Origin: Lathyrus oleraceus
Lineage: Eukaryota > Streptophyta > Magnoliopsida > Fabales > Fabaceae
NCBI RefSeq assembly: GCF_024323335.1
Contig: NC_066583.1
Coordinates: 409,398,031 to 409,462,030, forward strand
DNA length: 64,000 nucleotides
Direction of reading: 5' to 3'
Part shown: in pieces, positions 1 to 11,474 of the stretch
How the letters are laid out: the number at the start of each line of letters is the position of its first letter
Numbering within the stretch: position 1 is the stretch's first letter
The notes under the pieces: generated by a model
Database searches by the model: none
What the model saw: the letters and a program-made list of their open reading frames with translations, nothing else
What the model was told of the DNA's origin: nothing
Program-made: the position numbers and the translations under genes

Positions 1-1032
1 TACTTCCTGAATGTTTCTTAGAGGCATTTCATCACGTCTTGAAATGTTTCCAGTGCGTTGGCATCTATCACACTTGACAATGAAAGCATAGACATCACGC
101 CACATGGTAGGCCAGAATAGGCCAGCTTGAAGAATCTTGGTGTAAGTCTTAGAGGTGCTCGCATGTCCACCATAAGGTGCAGAATGACAATGCTCGATAA
201 TATTATTTACCTCTTCCTCTGGAACGCAACGGTGGAAAATGCCATCTTTACCCCTTTTGAAAAGGAGTGGTTCGTCCCAATAGAAGTTTCTCACATCGTG
301 GAAGAATTTCTTCTTGCGGTGGTAGTCAAGATCAGGGGGTACTATATCAGCAACTAGGTAATTAACGAAATCTGCATACCATGGTACGTTATTTATTGCT
401 AAGGAATTTTGGGGGTGCTCATAAGGATCTAGGATATTGTCTTCAATGGTTTCTACTTTAGCGATCAGTCTATCATAGGCAAAATCATCATTTATGGGTA
501 CTAGTTCAGGTTTTAGATGTTCTAGCCTAGAAAGGTGATCGGCTACTACATTTTCAGTGCCTTTTTTATCTCTTATATCTAAATCAAACTCTTGTAGTAA
601 TAGAATCCATCGGAGTAACCTGGGCTTGGCATCTTTTTTACTTAATAGGTAACGAATGGCAGCATGATCGGTGTAAACAATAATTTTTTCTCCTACTAGA
701 TAAGATCTAAATTTGTCTATAGCGAAAACTACAGCGAGTAATTCTTTTTCGATTGTTGCGCAATTAAGTTGGGCAGCATCTAGGGTTCTACTGGCATAAT
801 GAATGGCATGTAATTTTTTATCCTTCCTTTGTCCTAGAACGGCTCCAACTGCATAATCACTAGCATCGCACAGTATCTCAAAAGGTTCCGACCAATCGGG
901 AGGTTTCATAATGGGTGCAGAGATTAATGCTTGCTTTAAAAGATTAAATGCGTCATTACATTTTTCATCAAAAATGAATTCAGCATCTTTCATTAAAAGT
1001 CTGGTTAACGGTTTAGTGATTTTGGAGAAGTC
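1..1032 (-). pseudogene. pol: A1 pol: RNase H and start of integrase (partial)
   Basis: Continues the RT frame past a TAG at 1035-1033. By my reading the frame then stays open to the window edge. It carries the Ty3-type RNase H after the RT connection ([14 protein letters not shown] near 870-830, then YTDHAA near 690). Next comes the HHCC zinc-binding start of integrase, with the two His near 180-150 and a CDRCQRTGN stretch near 80-50. The integrase catalytic core would lie left of the window. The single stop separating it from RT makes the pol reading frame broken. Confidence 0.8.
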
Positions 1033-2514
1033 CTATATAAAACGCCGATAGAATCCAGCGTGTCCAAGAAAGCTTCGGACTTCTCTGATTGTTTTTGGTG
1101 GTTTTAGGTTTTCTATAACTTCTATTTTAGCTTTATCTACCTCTATACCTTTTTCGGAAACTATATGTCCTAAGACTATTCCTTCGGTCACCATGAAATG
1201 ACATTTTTCCCAGTTTAGCACGAGGTTAACCTCCACGCATCTCTCCAGGATTTTCTCAAGGTTAGCAAGAAAATTGTGAAAATTGAATCTGCAAACCGAG
1301 AAATCGTCCATAAACACTTCCATGATACCATCTAGGTAATCTGCGAATATTGACATCATGCAGCGTTGGAAAGTAGTTGGGGCGTTACAGAGGCCGAAAG
1401 GCATTCGTCTGTAGGCAAAAGTTCCATAAGGGCATGTAAAAGTAGTTTTTTCTTGGTCTTTGGGGTGAATTGGTATTTGGAAGAATCCAGAGTATCCATC
1501 TAGATAACAGAAGTAAGAGTGTCTGGCTAGACGCTCCAACATCTGGTCTATAAATGGTAAAGGGAAATGATCCTTCCTAGTTGCTTTATTTAATTTCCTA
1601 TAATCTATACACATCCGCCATCCTCCTTCTAAACGTTTTGCTACATGTTCGCCTTTATCGTTTTGCACGACTGTGATGCCTCCCTTTTTAGGTACTACAT
1701 GCACATGGCTCACCCACTTACTATCCGAGATCTGGTAGATTATACCTGCCTCAAGTAACTTAAGAACTTCCTTTTTAACAACATCACTCATTATAGGGTT
1801 TATTCTTCTCTGATGCTCCCTAGAGGGCTTTGAATCTTCTTCGAGCGAAATCCGATGCATGCATACGGATGGGCTTATACCTTTCAGGTCAGAGATATTA
1901 TATCCTAAGGCTGAGGGATGTCTTCGTAAAACGTCTAAAAGTTGGTTCGCTTCCTCTTGGCTCAAGGTAGCACTAACTATAACTAGACGGTTCATCTTTT
2001 CATCGAGGAACTCATATCTCAAGTTCTTAGGCAGTTCCTTAAGTTCTAAGATTTGTTTCTTAGGCCATGGCATAGGATCTGGGGTAAGGGATAAACATTC
2101 GTAAAGGTTATCATCGATGTAAGGTTCTTTAAAGTCATCATCTTCCTTTATGGGGATTGATGGTAACTTAATTGTTTTTATAATTTCTTTTTGTTCTAAT
2201 TCTCTAACACATTCATCAATGATATCTAAGGCATAACACGAGTCTCCCATCACAGGTGCCATAAGAAATTTTGAAAGTATAAATTCTATTTTCTCGTCAC
2301 CTACCTCAAATGTCAACTTTCCTCTCTTGACATCTATTATGGCTCCTGCAGTCGATAAGAATGGTCTACCTAGAAGGATTGGTATATCATTGTCCTCTTT
2401 GATGTCCATGACGACAAAATCAGTAGGGATAAATAACTGACCTATCCTAACAGGGACATCTTCCAAAATGCCTATCGGATATTTAACAGATCTATCGGCT
2501 AACTGAAGTGACAT
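1033..2514 (-). CDS. pol: A1 pol: protease C-terminus and reverse transcriptase
   Basis: A 493-residue open frame. Residues about 1-75 are the C-terminal half of the retropepsin domain, including the ILLGRPFL segment. RT follows from about residue 215, with WRMCIDYRKLNKAT, the FPLPFIDQML motif, YRRMPFGLCNAPTTFQ and the catalytic FMDD near residue 400. It ends in the RT connection (GHAGFYRRFI) at a TAG. RT copies the element RNA into cDNA inside gag particles. The apparent ATG is not a natural start: the frame is the remains of a gag-pol polyprotein. The protease active-site segment expected just upstream is missing (see findings), so proteolytic processing would fail. Confidence 0.88.
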   Translation of the reverse strand: MSLQLADRSVKYPIGILEDVPVRIGQLFIPTDFVVMDIKEDNDIPILLGRPFLSTAGAIIDVKRGKLTFEVGDEKIEFILSKFLMAPVMGDSCYALDIIDECVRELEQKEIIKTIKLPSIPIKEDDDFKEPYIDDNLYECLSLTPDPMPWPKKQILELKELPKNLRYEFLDEKMNRLVIVSATLSQEEANQLLDVLRRHPSALGYNISDLKGISPSVCMHRISLEEDSKPSREHQRRINPIMSDVVKKEVLKLLEAGIIYQISDSKWVSHVHVVPKKGGITVVQNDKGEHVAKRLEGGWRMCIDYRKLNKATRKDHFPLPFIDQMLERLARHSYFCYLDGYSGFFQIPIHPKDQEKTTFTCPYGTFAYRRMPFGLCNAPTTFQRCMMSIFADYLDGIMEVFMDDFSVCRFNFHNFLANLEKILERCVEVNLVLNWEKCHFMVTEGIVLGHIVSEKGIEVDKAKIEVIENLKPPKTIREVRSFLGHAGFYRRFI

Positions 2515-3762
2515 GATTACCCAAAAGGCAAGGAATGGAGAAATTTCCAGGATCTTTATCTTTCTTTGCTAATTTGTTCTCGGAAATAGCATTACATTCC
2601 AAAGGCTTCGGATCGTCAAGTCTATGTTTGTTGGTAAGGATGTCTTTGAGAAACTTTGCATAAGAAGGTATTTGGGTGATGGCTTCTGTGAAAGGGATTT
2701 CTACATGAAGTTTTTCTATAACTTTTTGGTACTGTTTATTGATCTGGGTTTGTTTGAGTCTTTGGGGATATGGTATAGGTGGTTTATATGGCGGGGGCGG
2801 TACGTAAATTTTATCTTTAGGTTCTTCTCCTTTATCTCGACCTTCCTGGTTTTCAAATTCCTCTGGTTCCTTTACTTCGTCCGGGGGTTCGGTACATTCC
2901 TTAGAAGTTTCGGGTTCACTTAATCTTGGGTTTGGTGGCTCATCATAAGCGTTCCCACTTCTTAGGGTAATGGCATTGGCTTGTCCTCTCGGATTTTGTT
3001 GTGGCTGTCAAGGGAATTGTCCTCCAGGTGTAGTCTGAGGGGCTTGGCTTAAAGCTACCTGAGAGATCTGGGTTTCAAGCATCTTGGTATGAGTAACTAT
3101 TTGGTCAACCTTGGTTCCTAACTGAGTAATCAATTCGTTAACATGAATGTTTTGGTTCATGAACTCCTTGTTTTGTTGGTTTGAGCGGTGATAAAATTTT
3201 CCATAATTTTCTCAAGGCTCGGCTTTGGTGGTACAGGTTGCATAGGTTGATTTGATCTAGGGGCTTGATAACTAGGTCTTGGAGGTGCATTATTTTGGAT
3301 AGGGTTATTGTTTTTATAGGAGAAGTTCGGGTGATTCCTCCATCTAGGGTTATAGGTATTCGAGTATGGATTCCCTTGGGTGTAGTTCACTTACTCGGAG
3401 TGGGTTTCGTTCAATAGACTACATTCGGCAGATTGGTGTCCTTGGGTTCCACATATCTCACACTCCGACGAAACTGCGGCTACAGTATTCGGGTTCGTGC
3501 ACATATGCTCGACCTTAAGGGCTAATGCGTCCATTTTAGCCTGCATCATGTCTATAGAGCTTAGTTCATTCACTCCTCCTTGGGCTTCCTTTTTCTCAAC
3601 TGTTGCTCGTTCGACTCCCCATGATTGATGGTTTTGAGCCATGTCTTCGATGAGGGCACTAACTTCAGGATAAGGTTTGTTCATCAGAGCACCGCCTACG
3701 GCAGCGTCGATGGTCATCTTTGTGTTATAATGAAGTCCATTATAGAAGGTTTGAATGATTAA
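2515..3762 (-). pseudogene. gag: A1 gag C-terminus, zinc knuckle and linker to protease
   Basis: Links the gag capsid frame to the protease. It reads through several stops (near 3756, 3391-3393, 3157-3159 and 3008). The stretch 3717-3391 holds one CX2CX4HX4C zinc knuckle (CEICGTQGHQSAEC), the nucleocapsid RNA-binding motif. Next come an Asn/Pro/Gln-rich segment (3390-3157) and the conserved ITLRSG motif near 2975-2955, a marker of the Athila gag-pol junction. The stop after HHGLEN corresponds to TGG changed to TAG. The region is recognisable but cannot be translated as one protein. Confidence 0.75.
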
Positions 3763-4368
3763 CTAGTTTTCTAAACCATGATGTGGGCATGCTCGTAACA
3801 ACTCTTTATATCTCTCCCAAGCTTCGAACAACGATTCTCCATGGTTTTGGGTAAATCTAGTTATATGGTTTCGAAGAACGGCGGTCTTACTCGGGGGAAA
3901 ATATCTAGCAAGAAAAACCCTTCTAAGGTTATCCCAAGTCGTAATGGAATTCGGTGGAAGGGAATCTAACCATGATAGGGCTTTATCTCTGAGGGAAAAA
4001 GGGAATAATCTTAAACGTATTTCCTCAGGAGAAGCTCCATTGGTTTTAAAAGTATCTGCTAATTGAAGAAATATTTTTAAATATTGGTTAGGGTTCTCGA
4101 TAGCGAGACCCGCGAATTGTCTCTGTTGAACTAGTTGCAACAGGGATGGTTTAAGTTCAAAATTATTAGCTGGGATGATCGGGTTTACTATACTAGAACT
4201 AGGTTCTTCGTTAGATGGTTGAGAGAAGTCCTTAAGAGGTCTTTGGTTTTGATCTTCGTCCATAGCTCTCTTAATTCTATGAAAGAATAAACGTGCGCGA
4301 GCGTAACATTCAGGTTCCGCCAGAGGGTATACTAAGCTTAAACTTCCGGTGCTGCGAGTTCTTCGCAT
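3763..4368 (-). CDS. gag: A1 gag capsid region (retrotransposon gag domain)
   Basis: A 201-residue frame starting MRRTRSTGSL, an Athila-type gag start, about 65 bases downstream of the primer site. It contains the plant retrotransposon gag core: NPNQYLKIFLQLADTFK, then LRLFPFSLRDKALSWLDSL, FLARYFPPSKTA and ESLFEAWERYKELLRACP. Gag assembles the particle that packages the RNA and carries reverse transcription. The frame ends at a TAG in place of a conserved Trp, cutting capsid from the zinc knuckle. The start at 4368 is the only ATG that opens the gag frame after the primer site. Confidence 0.85.
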   Translation of the reverse strand: MRRTRSTGSLSLVYPLAEPECYARARLFFHRIKRAMDEDQNQRPLKDFSQPSNEEPSSSIVNPIIPANNFELKPSLLQLVQQRQFAGLAIENPNQYLKIFLQLADTFKTNGASPEEIRLRLFPFSLRDKALSWLDSLPPNSITTWDNLRRVFLARYFPPSKTAVLRNHITRFTQNHGESLFEAWERYKELLRACPHHGLEN

Positions 4369-4435
4369 CGACCGGCGGGAAATAACCTAAGTCTAAACGA
4401 TATAACAACAGGAAAATGAAATTTGACGAAATTGG

Positions 4436-4453
4436 TCCCCGGCAACGGCGCCA
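4436..4453 (-). other. A1 primer-binding site, tRNA-Asp type
   Basis: On the minus strand this reads TGGCGCCGTTGCCGGGGA, the 18-nt primer site used by Athila-lineage elements and complementary to the 3' end of plant tRNA-Asp. It lies 6 bases inside the LTR end at 4460, as expected for minus-strand cDNA priming. Confidence 0.92.
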
Positions 4454-5253
4454 AAAACTTGATGCGTTGGAAAACTTGATTTTCGCAAGTATATGAACGC
4501 GTCAGAGTAATATAAAAGATTATCGTATCCACAAAGACCAAGTGTCAATCTATCGTTATCTGTCGTTATGGTGTTTATCAAAGGCGGTCAAAATAAGTGT
4601 TTTATAGTGTGCAATAAAAAGTAAAGTATTGAAATAGAATATAATTAATAAAGACAGGGTCGAATGTAATTCACGTAATCAATTGATAATCCAAGTACTT
4701 GCTAATAGAACTACTTATGGGCAATGTTTCCTACTTTGAAAAGAACTAATTTAACAGGAACTGTCGCTTTCGCGTATTCAGAACCGAGTTGTACTCCCTA
4801 ATCAAACCCTCTTATTGTCACTTATAAAAAGGCGCGCATTGCGTTAGAGTAGTAAACCTATTTTTAAGAAATATAGTATCTTGACTAAGTTGAAAAGTAT
4901 TATAACCTGGATTTCTTAACCAAAAGAGGTTCTCACGAACCAGACTCTAAACTTATAAACGCGTTCGAAAATAGTTTTAAAATCTCTTTTCTTCTTGATG
5001 TTAAAAACTCCTAATGAACTAAACAAAGCGCTTTCGTTGTTTTTGAAATAGTTAAAAACAATTAAGTTTATAAAGACGTTGGACGACTTTCGATCTTACC
5101 CAACGGAATTGAAGTGCGGGAAAACATAAGTTGAAATTTAAAATAGGCCTTTAAGTGTTTCTACGAACAATTGTACAGATTACTGGTTTAATCACGATCC
5201 TTACATTCTAGCCTTATAAATTTAGCTAGACATGGTAAAGTAAAAGTGCATTA

Positions 5254-5505
5254 AAATAAATAAAAGTAGTGCGAGTGCGGAAAGTAAATAAAAGTAGTGC
5301 GAGTGCGGAAAGTAAATAATTTAAAGCGAGTGCGAAGAAATAAATAAAAGTAAAGCGAGTGCGAGGAAATAAATAAAGTAAAGCGAGTGCGGGAAATAAA
5401 TAAAGTAAAAGAGAGTGCGAGGAAATAAATAAAGTAAAGCGAGTGCGGGAAATAAATAAAGTAAAAGCGAGTGCGGGAAATAAATAAAGTAAAGGCGAGT
5501 AATAA
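5254..5505 (-). repeat. Short tandem array inside the A1 LTR
   Basis: Eight or more imperfect units of about 25-30 bp, each with AAATAAATAAAGTAAA followed by GCGAGTGCGG. The array produces long low-complexity open frames rich in Tyr, Phe and Leu on the minus strand; these are artefacts of the repeat. Confidence 0.85.
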
Positions 5506-5838
5506 AAACCTGCTCCAATCGGAGAGCTGAGTAAATTGCAATGCGGAAAAGAAAATGGCGGCAGGATTAACTTCCTTCCAAAGTGCTCCAAACTCGATTA
5601 CAGACTCTATCACAGACTTGATGACACAATTGTAGTAACACTCCATTGCAAAGCGATTACCACTATAAAATACTGAATATATGCCTAAGTGAAACAAAGT
5701 TACTTCTGAGTTTGCCTCTGCTCTATGTTTGGATGATTGTAAAACGGAATTCGCATTTCTACTTATAAGCAAATAAAAAAGGTGGAATTGAATTGGATGC
5801 CCTTCAACTTGAAAATAGAGGAAACCGTTTCCTTCTTG

Positions 5839-5970
5839 TGGCGCCCGCCACAAGGCTATGGCGCCCGCCACAAGCACAAAGTGGGGCGCCTTAGTGCATG
5901 AAGTGGGGAAACGTGGGAGTTTAGGAAGTTGGACTTGGACACGTCATGGCTTGGTCTGTGGCGCCCGCCA
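5839..5970. repeat. Three TGGCGCCCGCCA copies in the A1 LTR
   Basis: The 12-mer TGGCGCCCGCCA occurs at 5839-5850, 5859-5870 and 5959-5970. Each is nearly self-complementary (GGCG...CGCC). They cluster in the upstream (U3) part of the minus-strand LTR, a place where promoter or enhancer elements sit. A regulatory role is inference. Confidence 0.6.
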
Positions 5971-6167
5971 TGGGGTAGGCCATAAGCATAAAATGCTGAA
6001 TTTTAGGGTTTTTAGCCCTTTTTCACTCCTTTTCTCGATCGGGGCTCCGATTAAAGTAAAAACCTGTAAACAAAGAAAAACATAGCAATAACATAATAAA
6101 ATGATAATAAAACAACTAGAATGCATGTGAAATCGGAGTCAAAAATACGTAAATTTTAGTGTGATCA

Positions 6168-9100
6168 ATGAACATGGCAATGGTTCTTCAATTTGAGCTC
6201 ACATAGGATTCCCTAGCACAATAGCACACACATCAAAAGTTTTATGAAGCAAATCAAGAATGGACAAGAGTGAGTTTAGATGTTTGGTCCTTCTAATCCA
6301 TCTTCAACATTAAGGTCCTTTTACTCCAATTTGCATAGGGAATGTCCTAGAAACTAATTCCATTTGTCCATTTCTTTGCATTTGGTCCACAACAATCAAA
6401 ACAAAACACAAGCACAATATTATATTCACAATTATGTGCTCAAGTGAGCAAATAGCAAATTACATTAACATAAACATGTGCTCAAATGAGCAAAGGGAAA
6501 AGCAAATGAATAATATGTACAAGAATAGTAAATTGCATAAATGTAAAGTGCAAAAAGTAAATGTTAATGGTTAATGGTTAGTGTTAATAGTTAGTGTGCC
6601 ATAAGGCAAATTTAGCGCTATGTTAAGCAATCGTAATTGGACTTACGTAGAAGTCACAAATATCTAGGTCAATAATGTAGGCAACAACACAAGTTAGAGG
6701 TCTTGATTAGTGAATCAAACTCCAACAACTTGCCATGCCAAAAAGAAAATGAGAAATGATCTTGTATTGATTTAGGTCCTTTGCATGATTTAGGAAGCAA
6801 TCTATCCTTAATGCAAAGCCATTCACTTGATCCATGATCAAGATGAATTAGATTTGAATCAAGGAAGATTAAACCTCCATGTATCAATGCTAACCACCAA
6901 TCTTTAACTCATTGATCAAAAAGAAAAAGAAGAAAAAGAAGAAGAAAGAGACGAAGAATTAAAGTGCATTAAATGAAATGGTATGTATCAATCAACAAGC
7001 ATTGATCAAAGATAGAGAAGATCAACGTCAAATAATAGAAAACAGAGGCAAAATGAGAATTAGGAGTCAAGAAACAAATAAAAATATTTTTGGAATTTTT
7101 AATATTTAAAATAAACTTGAATTAAAATGATAAAGAAAGGTCAAACTTCAAACTCACTTCAAATCAACTTTGAAAAGTCCAAGTGAATTATCCCAAGTCC
7201 AACAAGGTCAAACAAAGGTTGACAAAAAATTTCAGCATTTTTAAAAGTAAGAAACTATTTTAAAGCAATTAAAAATGCATAAAAATAATCTAATTGAACT
7301 AAAATCTCAAATAAATCTCAAATCAATTAATAAATTGATTAGAATATTTTTCATAGATCTATCATCATTCAAAGAGGTTGGAAAAATATTTTTGTGTTTT
7401 TTGAATATCAAAAATTATTTAAAATGAATTAAAAATAACCAGAAAAGAGAAAATTACTAAAAAATAGCAAATGATAAAATAAAAAATATTAAAAATCATT
7501 TTTAGAAACTATAAATTAAAAGAGAAATAATGCAATTAGTCCCATAATTTTTGGACCAATAATGAGAGAGATATCAATTTTAGAAATAAAATGGAATTAA
7601 AAGAAATAAAAGAAAATAAAATCAGAAAAATGGAAAATAGAAAAAGCGTGAGCCGTCTAATGGTGATTCATTAATTGACGTGGATTATCACACGGCTCAG
7701 AAGCGCGTGTTCACCATACACGCGGGTCAAATGTATCACACCAGGCCAAATGAAAAGTCATAACAACGAACACACGTGATTGCATCTGGAAAAATGAATG
7801 AACGATCCAGATTAAATCTGGAGACCAGACGGTGGCCAGCACCACCGTCTTCTCCGGCCAGCTCCGGTGAAGGTCAAAAATTACAGAGAAATAAATGTGC
7901 ATGAAAAGCCACGATCCAGGTACCAAATGAAAGTTGGGGTGATGTACATCACCCCTATACCAACCAATTCAGCTCTAGGCTTCCATAGCAAGAGGAATCA
8001 GAGCTTGAACTTTATGGTGTCCAACTGAAACTTGATGGATTTCAACAATTCAAAGCTCAAAATGATTGCCTCTATGAAGAGGACTTCAGACAACATAGCA
8101 ATAGCAAGAAACAAGCAATGTACAAAGAGATTCGAAGAAATCAAAATCTGAAGTAAACCTCTGAAATGGAGAGTTTGGATTCACAATTCCTTGGTGCTAA
8201 AGCTTGCAATTCACTCTATGGATGAAGGTGAAGAGGTCTAGGAACTTTTAGATCTAAAATTTCAATCGAGGAAATCAAAATTCATATCTGAAATTTGAGA
8301 AAAAAGTGAGATAGTTCCTTTGGTGTGAGGGTGGGATTTCAGTTGCACAGCATTTAGGGCGCCTTCAGGTTGAAGAAATGAAGCTCATATGCAATGTATT
8401 TATAGCCAAAGCCAACTGATATGCATGAACAAAGCGTGTGCATGGATGAAGAGGGCCTCCATGCATGGGCCTGTACAGGCGCATGGAGGGCCCAATTCTG
8501 ATTGGAATTGCAAGCTATTACCAAATTAAGATGAAATGGACGTGCAGAAATGAGGTCATAAGCTTATGCAATGTATTTCCAATTGGTTTCCAAAAATGCA
8601 CCTAATCTTTCCTCTCTTCGAAAATGATGCTTCCAAACATAAAACACAGCCTTATGGGTAATGGTTGTAAAGCTTGTTGCATAAGGAACAAATCCTATGT
8701 TGATTAAAACTCCAATTGGGCCTTGGAAATTAATGAAAATTGAGCTTGAAGTGTAGGGTGCAAAACATGCACATGTGAAATTTCCAAAATTGGCCAATGT
8801 TCAAGCCCCTCTACCTCAATGATGCAAGCTCCAAATGATAAAATCTTCAACATGAAAGTTGTATATATTTTCAATACAATCAATTTGGACTTAAATTGTG
8901 CATCATTTGGATTTTTAATGAAGAAGTTATGGGCACTTGAAGTTAGACTTTTTCACATTTCAATGCATTTGGTCCAAAGTGGCCTATAATGTTTTGTATT
9001 ATCAGATGTATTTATTTTGAGATTTTGCGATTTTTCTCTACATAACATTTGAATTAGACACATTAATCTTTCCAATGCATTAAGTCTCACCTCAAAACCA

Positions 9101-9920
9101 TGAAAAATGAATGAGTTATGTTCTTGGGAAGTTGACCCAAAATTAGGGTTTCAGTCAAAATGACCTATAATGTTTTGGAATGGATGATGACCTTCAAAGC
9201 TTCAAATAAAATTTTATTGAACATGAAGGTTGTACGTATTGTCCTTAATAACAGTTTTTCTCTTGGGGTCATCTCCATTTGACCAACAAATAAAAAGTTA
9301 GGTCTCAGTGTATTTCAAAATAGTCAGATGAATTGACTGATCAACTTCTCAAGTCCAAAACTCATATCTTGATGAATGGATGATTGAGGGTACTCAAATA
9401 AGTTCAAGTATGCATGAGATGATGAATTAAAGAACTTCCCTTGATTTTATTTGACCATGGGTTGAGGTTGCTTCATGAGCAAGGCACAATTGATGAATAG
9501 ATGAATTAGGATTTCCTTGGGAAACAAGCCTCAAGCCCCTTGATTTGCTTTGATCAAAATGATGAATTGAGATACTTGGGAGGCATATTTTATGGATGAG
9601 AGCTTTGGGAACCATTGCCATGTTTGCTTTCATCTTCTCTTGACCATATCATTGCACAAAGGATCTCTTAGAAGCTTTAGACCTTGTGACTGCTCAAGCT
9701 ACAAACAAGAGATGTTAGTGACATATTTTTGTACTTTTGGTTAGTGAATAAAATGAGAAAAGCAATAATATAAAATTCAATCATGCTTGGTGATCTCAAA
9801 CCAAATCTCAAGAGATCCCACCCAAAGGCAAAGAGCCAAGATGCTTATGATCCTTGAGGCAATGAAAATGCAATGTTATGATGCCATGAGGGATCTTAGG
9901 GTCAAAATTAGGGTCTTACA
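6168..9920 (-). repeat. Type-1 Ogre LTR L1, minus strand, truncated at its 3' side by A1
   Basis: Reverse complement of the first about 3.75 kb of the O1 LTRs. The plus-strand right end GGGTCTTACA (9911-9920) is the TGTAAGACCC LTR start. The left end breaks at the A1 insertion in the stretch matching about 44410 of the O1 3' LTR. It keeps the three segments deleted from the O1 5' LTR. It contains a TATA box, the CAATTACGATTGCTTAACAT core (6620-6639), a hairpin near 7650-7698 and a purine-rich run at 6918-6955. No gene. Its right end abuts O3 ORF1, so it is the 5' LTR of an element inserted in O3, or a solo LTR. Confidence 0.85.
8397..8404 (-). promoter_or_regulatory. TATA box of LTR L1
   Basis: TATAAATA on the minus strand. 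It aligns with TATAAATA at 26611-26618 in the O1 5' LTR, in the region where LTR transcription is expected to start. Confidence 0.6.
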
Positions 9921-11290
9921 ATGTGGTTGAAGGACTTTTGAGTGTCTTGGTCCAATTTTATGATCCTCTTTATCGGTGCTTCTCTTTTCCTGATTATCAA
10001 CTCATGCCCATGTTGGAAGAGTATGCTCATCTCTTGGGTATACTCGTATCTAACAAGGTTCCATTTAGTGGATTATAGGAGATTTCGAGATCCCAAGTCA
10101 TAGCTGAGGCTCTTCATTTAAAGAAATCTGAGATTAATGCTAATTTGATGAAGAAAGGAGGGATTCATAGTTCGACTTCTGAGTTTCTCATTGGTAGAGC
10201 TACTACTTTTGCTCAAGCCGGTAGCATCGATGCTTTTGAAGCCATCTTTGTCTTGCTTATATATCGTCTAGCTTTGTTCTCTAATATTGACGGTTTTGTT
10301 GATGTTAACACCGTTAGAATTTTCTTGATTGGGAATCATGTTTCGACTTTGTTGGGTGACACGTATTTCTCTTTGCATTTAAGGAGTTCTAAAGGTGGTT
10401 GAACTGTTGTGTGTTGTGTTCCTCTTCTGTACAAGTGGTTTATTTCGCACTTGCCGCAAACACCAGCTTTCTTGGAGAACCGAAAATGTCTACAGTGGTC
10501 TTAGAGACTTATGTGTCTCACTAATTATGATATTCTTTGGTATGATGCTGCTTTTGATGGAATGGAGATTATTAACAGTTGTGGTGAGTTCTCTAATGTG
10601 CCTCTTATTGGTACAGAAGGAGGAATCAACTACAATCTTGCTTTGGCTCGTCGTCAGCTTGGGTTACCCTTGAGAGATAAACCTAATAACATTTAGTTAG
10701 AGGGTCTATTCTATCAGGAGGGTAAAGATCCCCAAAATTTGAAGAGTAGGGTGGTGCATGCTTGGCACGATGTACATAGGAAAGGAAGAATCGAGCTTGG
10801 TCTGTGCAACTGTGTAGCTTTTGAAGCCTATACTATTTGGGTAAACAAGAAAGCTTTAGAGCTTAAGATGTCATACGCCTGTGAGAGACCTATGTCTATG
10901 GTTGTGGCTGAGCCATCAACTCTCCCTAACCAAGATGTAGAGGATTTGGAAGACGCACTTGCCAAGATGAAGCAAAAGAGAGATATTCGGGAAGAGCGGT
11001 TCCATGCCTTGAACCAAGAGCGTGTATAGTTGCATCTTGAGTCGAGAGATAAGGATGCACTCATTAAGGTCCTTGAAGAGCGTGCAGTGAAGAGACAGAG
11101 AGAGATATAGGATTTATTTTCCTCTAGTATTCATCAGCCTTTCGGTGTCTGGAAGAAGATTGTTGATCGACTCGTCCTTGAGAAAGCTCAGATGCAGACA
11201 ACCTTTGAGTCTGAGGTCAGACGCATCCGGAGGAAGTACACTCCCTTAGCTAGTTTAGTTGATTCAATTTCTAGGGATCCTTTGGATGAT
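9921..11290 (+). pseudogene. O3 ORF1 (Ogre-specific protein), 5'-truncated and decayed
   Basis: Matches O1 ORF1 from about its residue 50 onward: LSVLVQFYDPLYRC, then TLLGDTYFSLHL and ALARRQLG. Stops interrupt it near 10075, 10400, 10501, 10695, 11028 and 11108. Several are CAG-to-TAG changes when compared with O2, for example at WSQRL near 10501. ORF1 is an extra protein found in Ogre elements upstream of gag; it belongs to a plant mobile-element-associated domain family and its role in the cycle is unknown. The first portion is lost at the L1 junction. Confidence 0.8.
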
Positions 11291-11474
11291 ATTTTCCTTT
11301 TCTCTTGTATTTTTATTTTTGGTTTCTGAAATTGTACTCAGTGTAATCCTTCCAAATTTTATGAATAAAAAGAGGTTTTATGGTCAAAATTGTTATTATT
11401 GTTGATTATTGTTATTAATTGAAATATTTGCAAATAGGACTTTGTATGTTCCTTAAAAATTAAAAACAGAAACA

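Larger units (their letters stand above)
1..6167 (-). mobile_element. Athila-lineage Ty3/gypsy retrotransposon A1, 5' part
   Basis: Minus-strand LTR retrotransposon. Reading right to left it shows a 5' LTR (6167-4460), a tRNA-Asp-type primer site (4453-4436), gag with a zinc knuckle, and protease/RT/RNase H running into integrase at the left edge. The gag type, the FMDD reverse transcriptase and the TGGCGCCGTTGCCGGGGA primer site are typical of the plant Athila lineage. The LTR ends TGAT...ATCA, and the right flank (ATGAA, 6168-6172) enters a type-1 Ogre LTR, so A1 inserted into that LTR. The 3' half lies outside the window, so the target duplication cannot be confirmed. Several stops and a protease deletion make it non-autonomous. 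Confidence 0.9.
4460..6167 (-). repeat. A1 5' LTR (about 1.7 kb)
   Basis: Bounded on the plus strand by TGATGCG at 4460 and TGATCA ending at 6167, giving TGAT...ATCA inverted ends. The primer site follows on one side and a type-1 Ogre LTR on the other. No gene is seen inside. It holds a tandem array (5254-5505) and three TGGCGCCCGCCA palindrome-like copies. Only one LTR is in the window, so the ends rest on the terminal motif and the flanks. Confidence 0.85.

Noticed and set aside
1859..2104. Plus-strand frames inside A1 pol and similar antisense frames within O1 and O2 pol
   Set aside because: Shadows of the conserved pol frame on the other strand.
5226..5877. Overlapping minus-strand frames rich in Phe, Leu and Tyr, resembling membrane proteins
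   Set aside because: Produced by the short tandem array and AT-rich sequence of the A1 LTR; no conserved motif.
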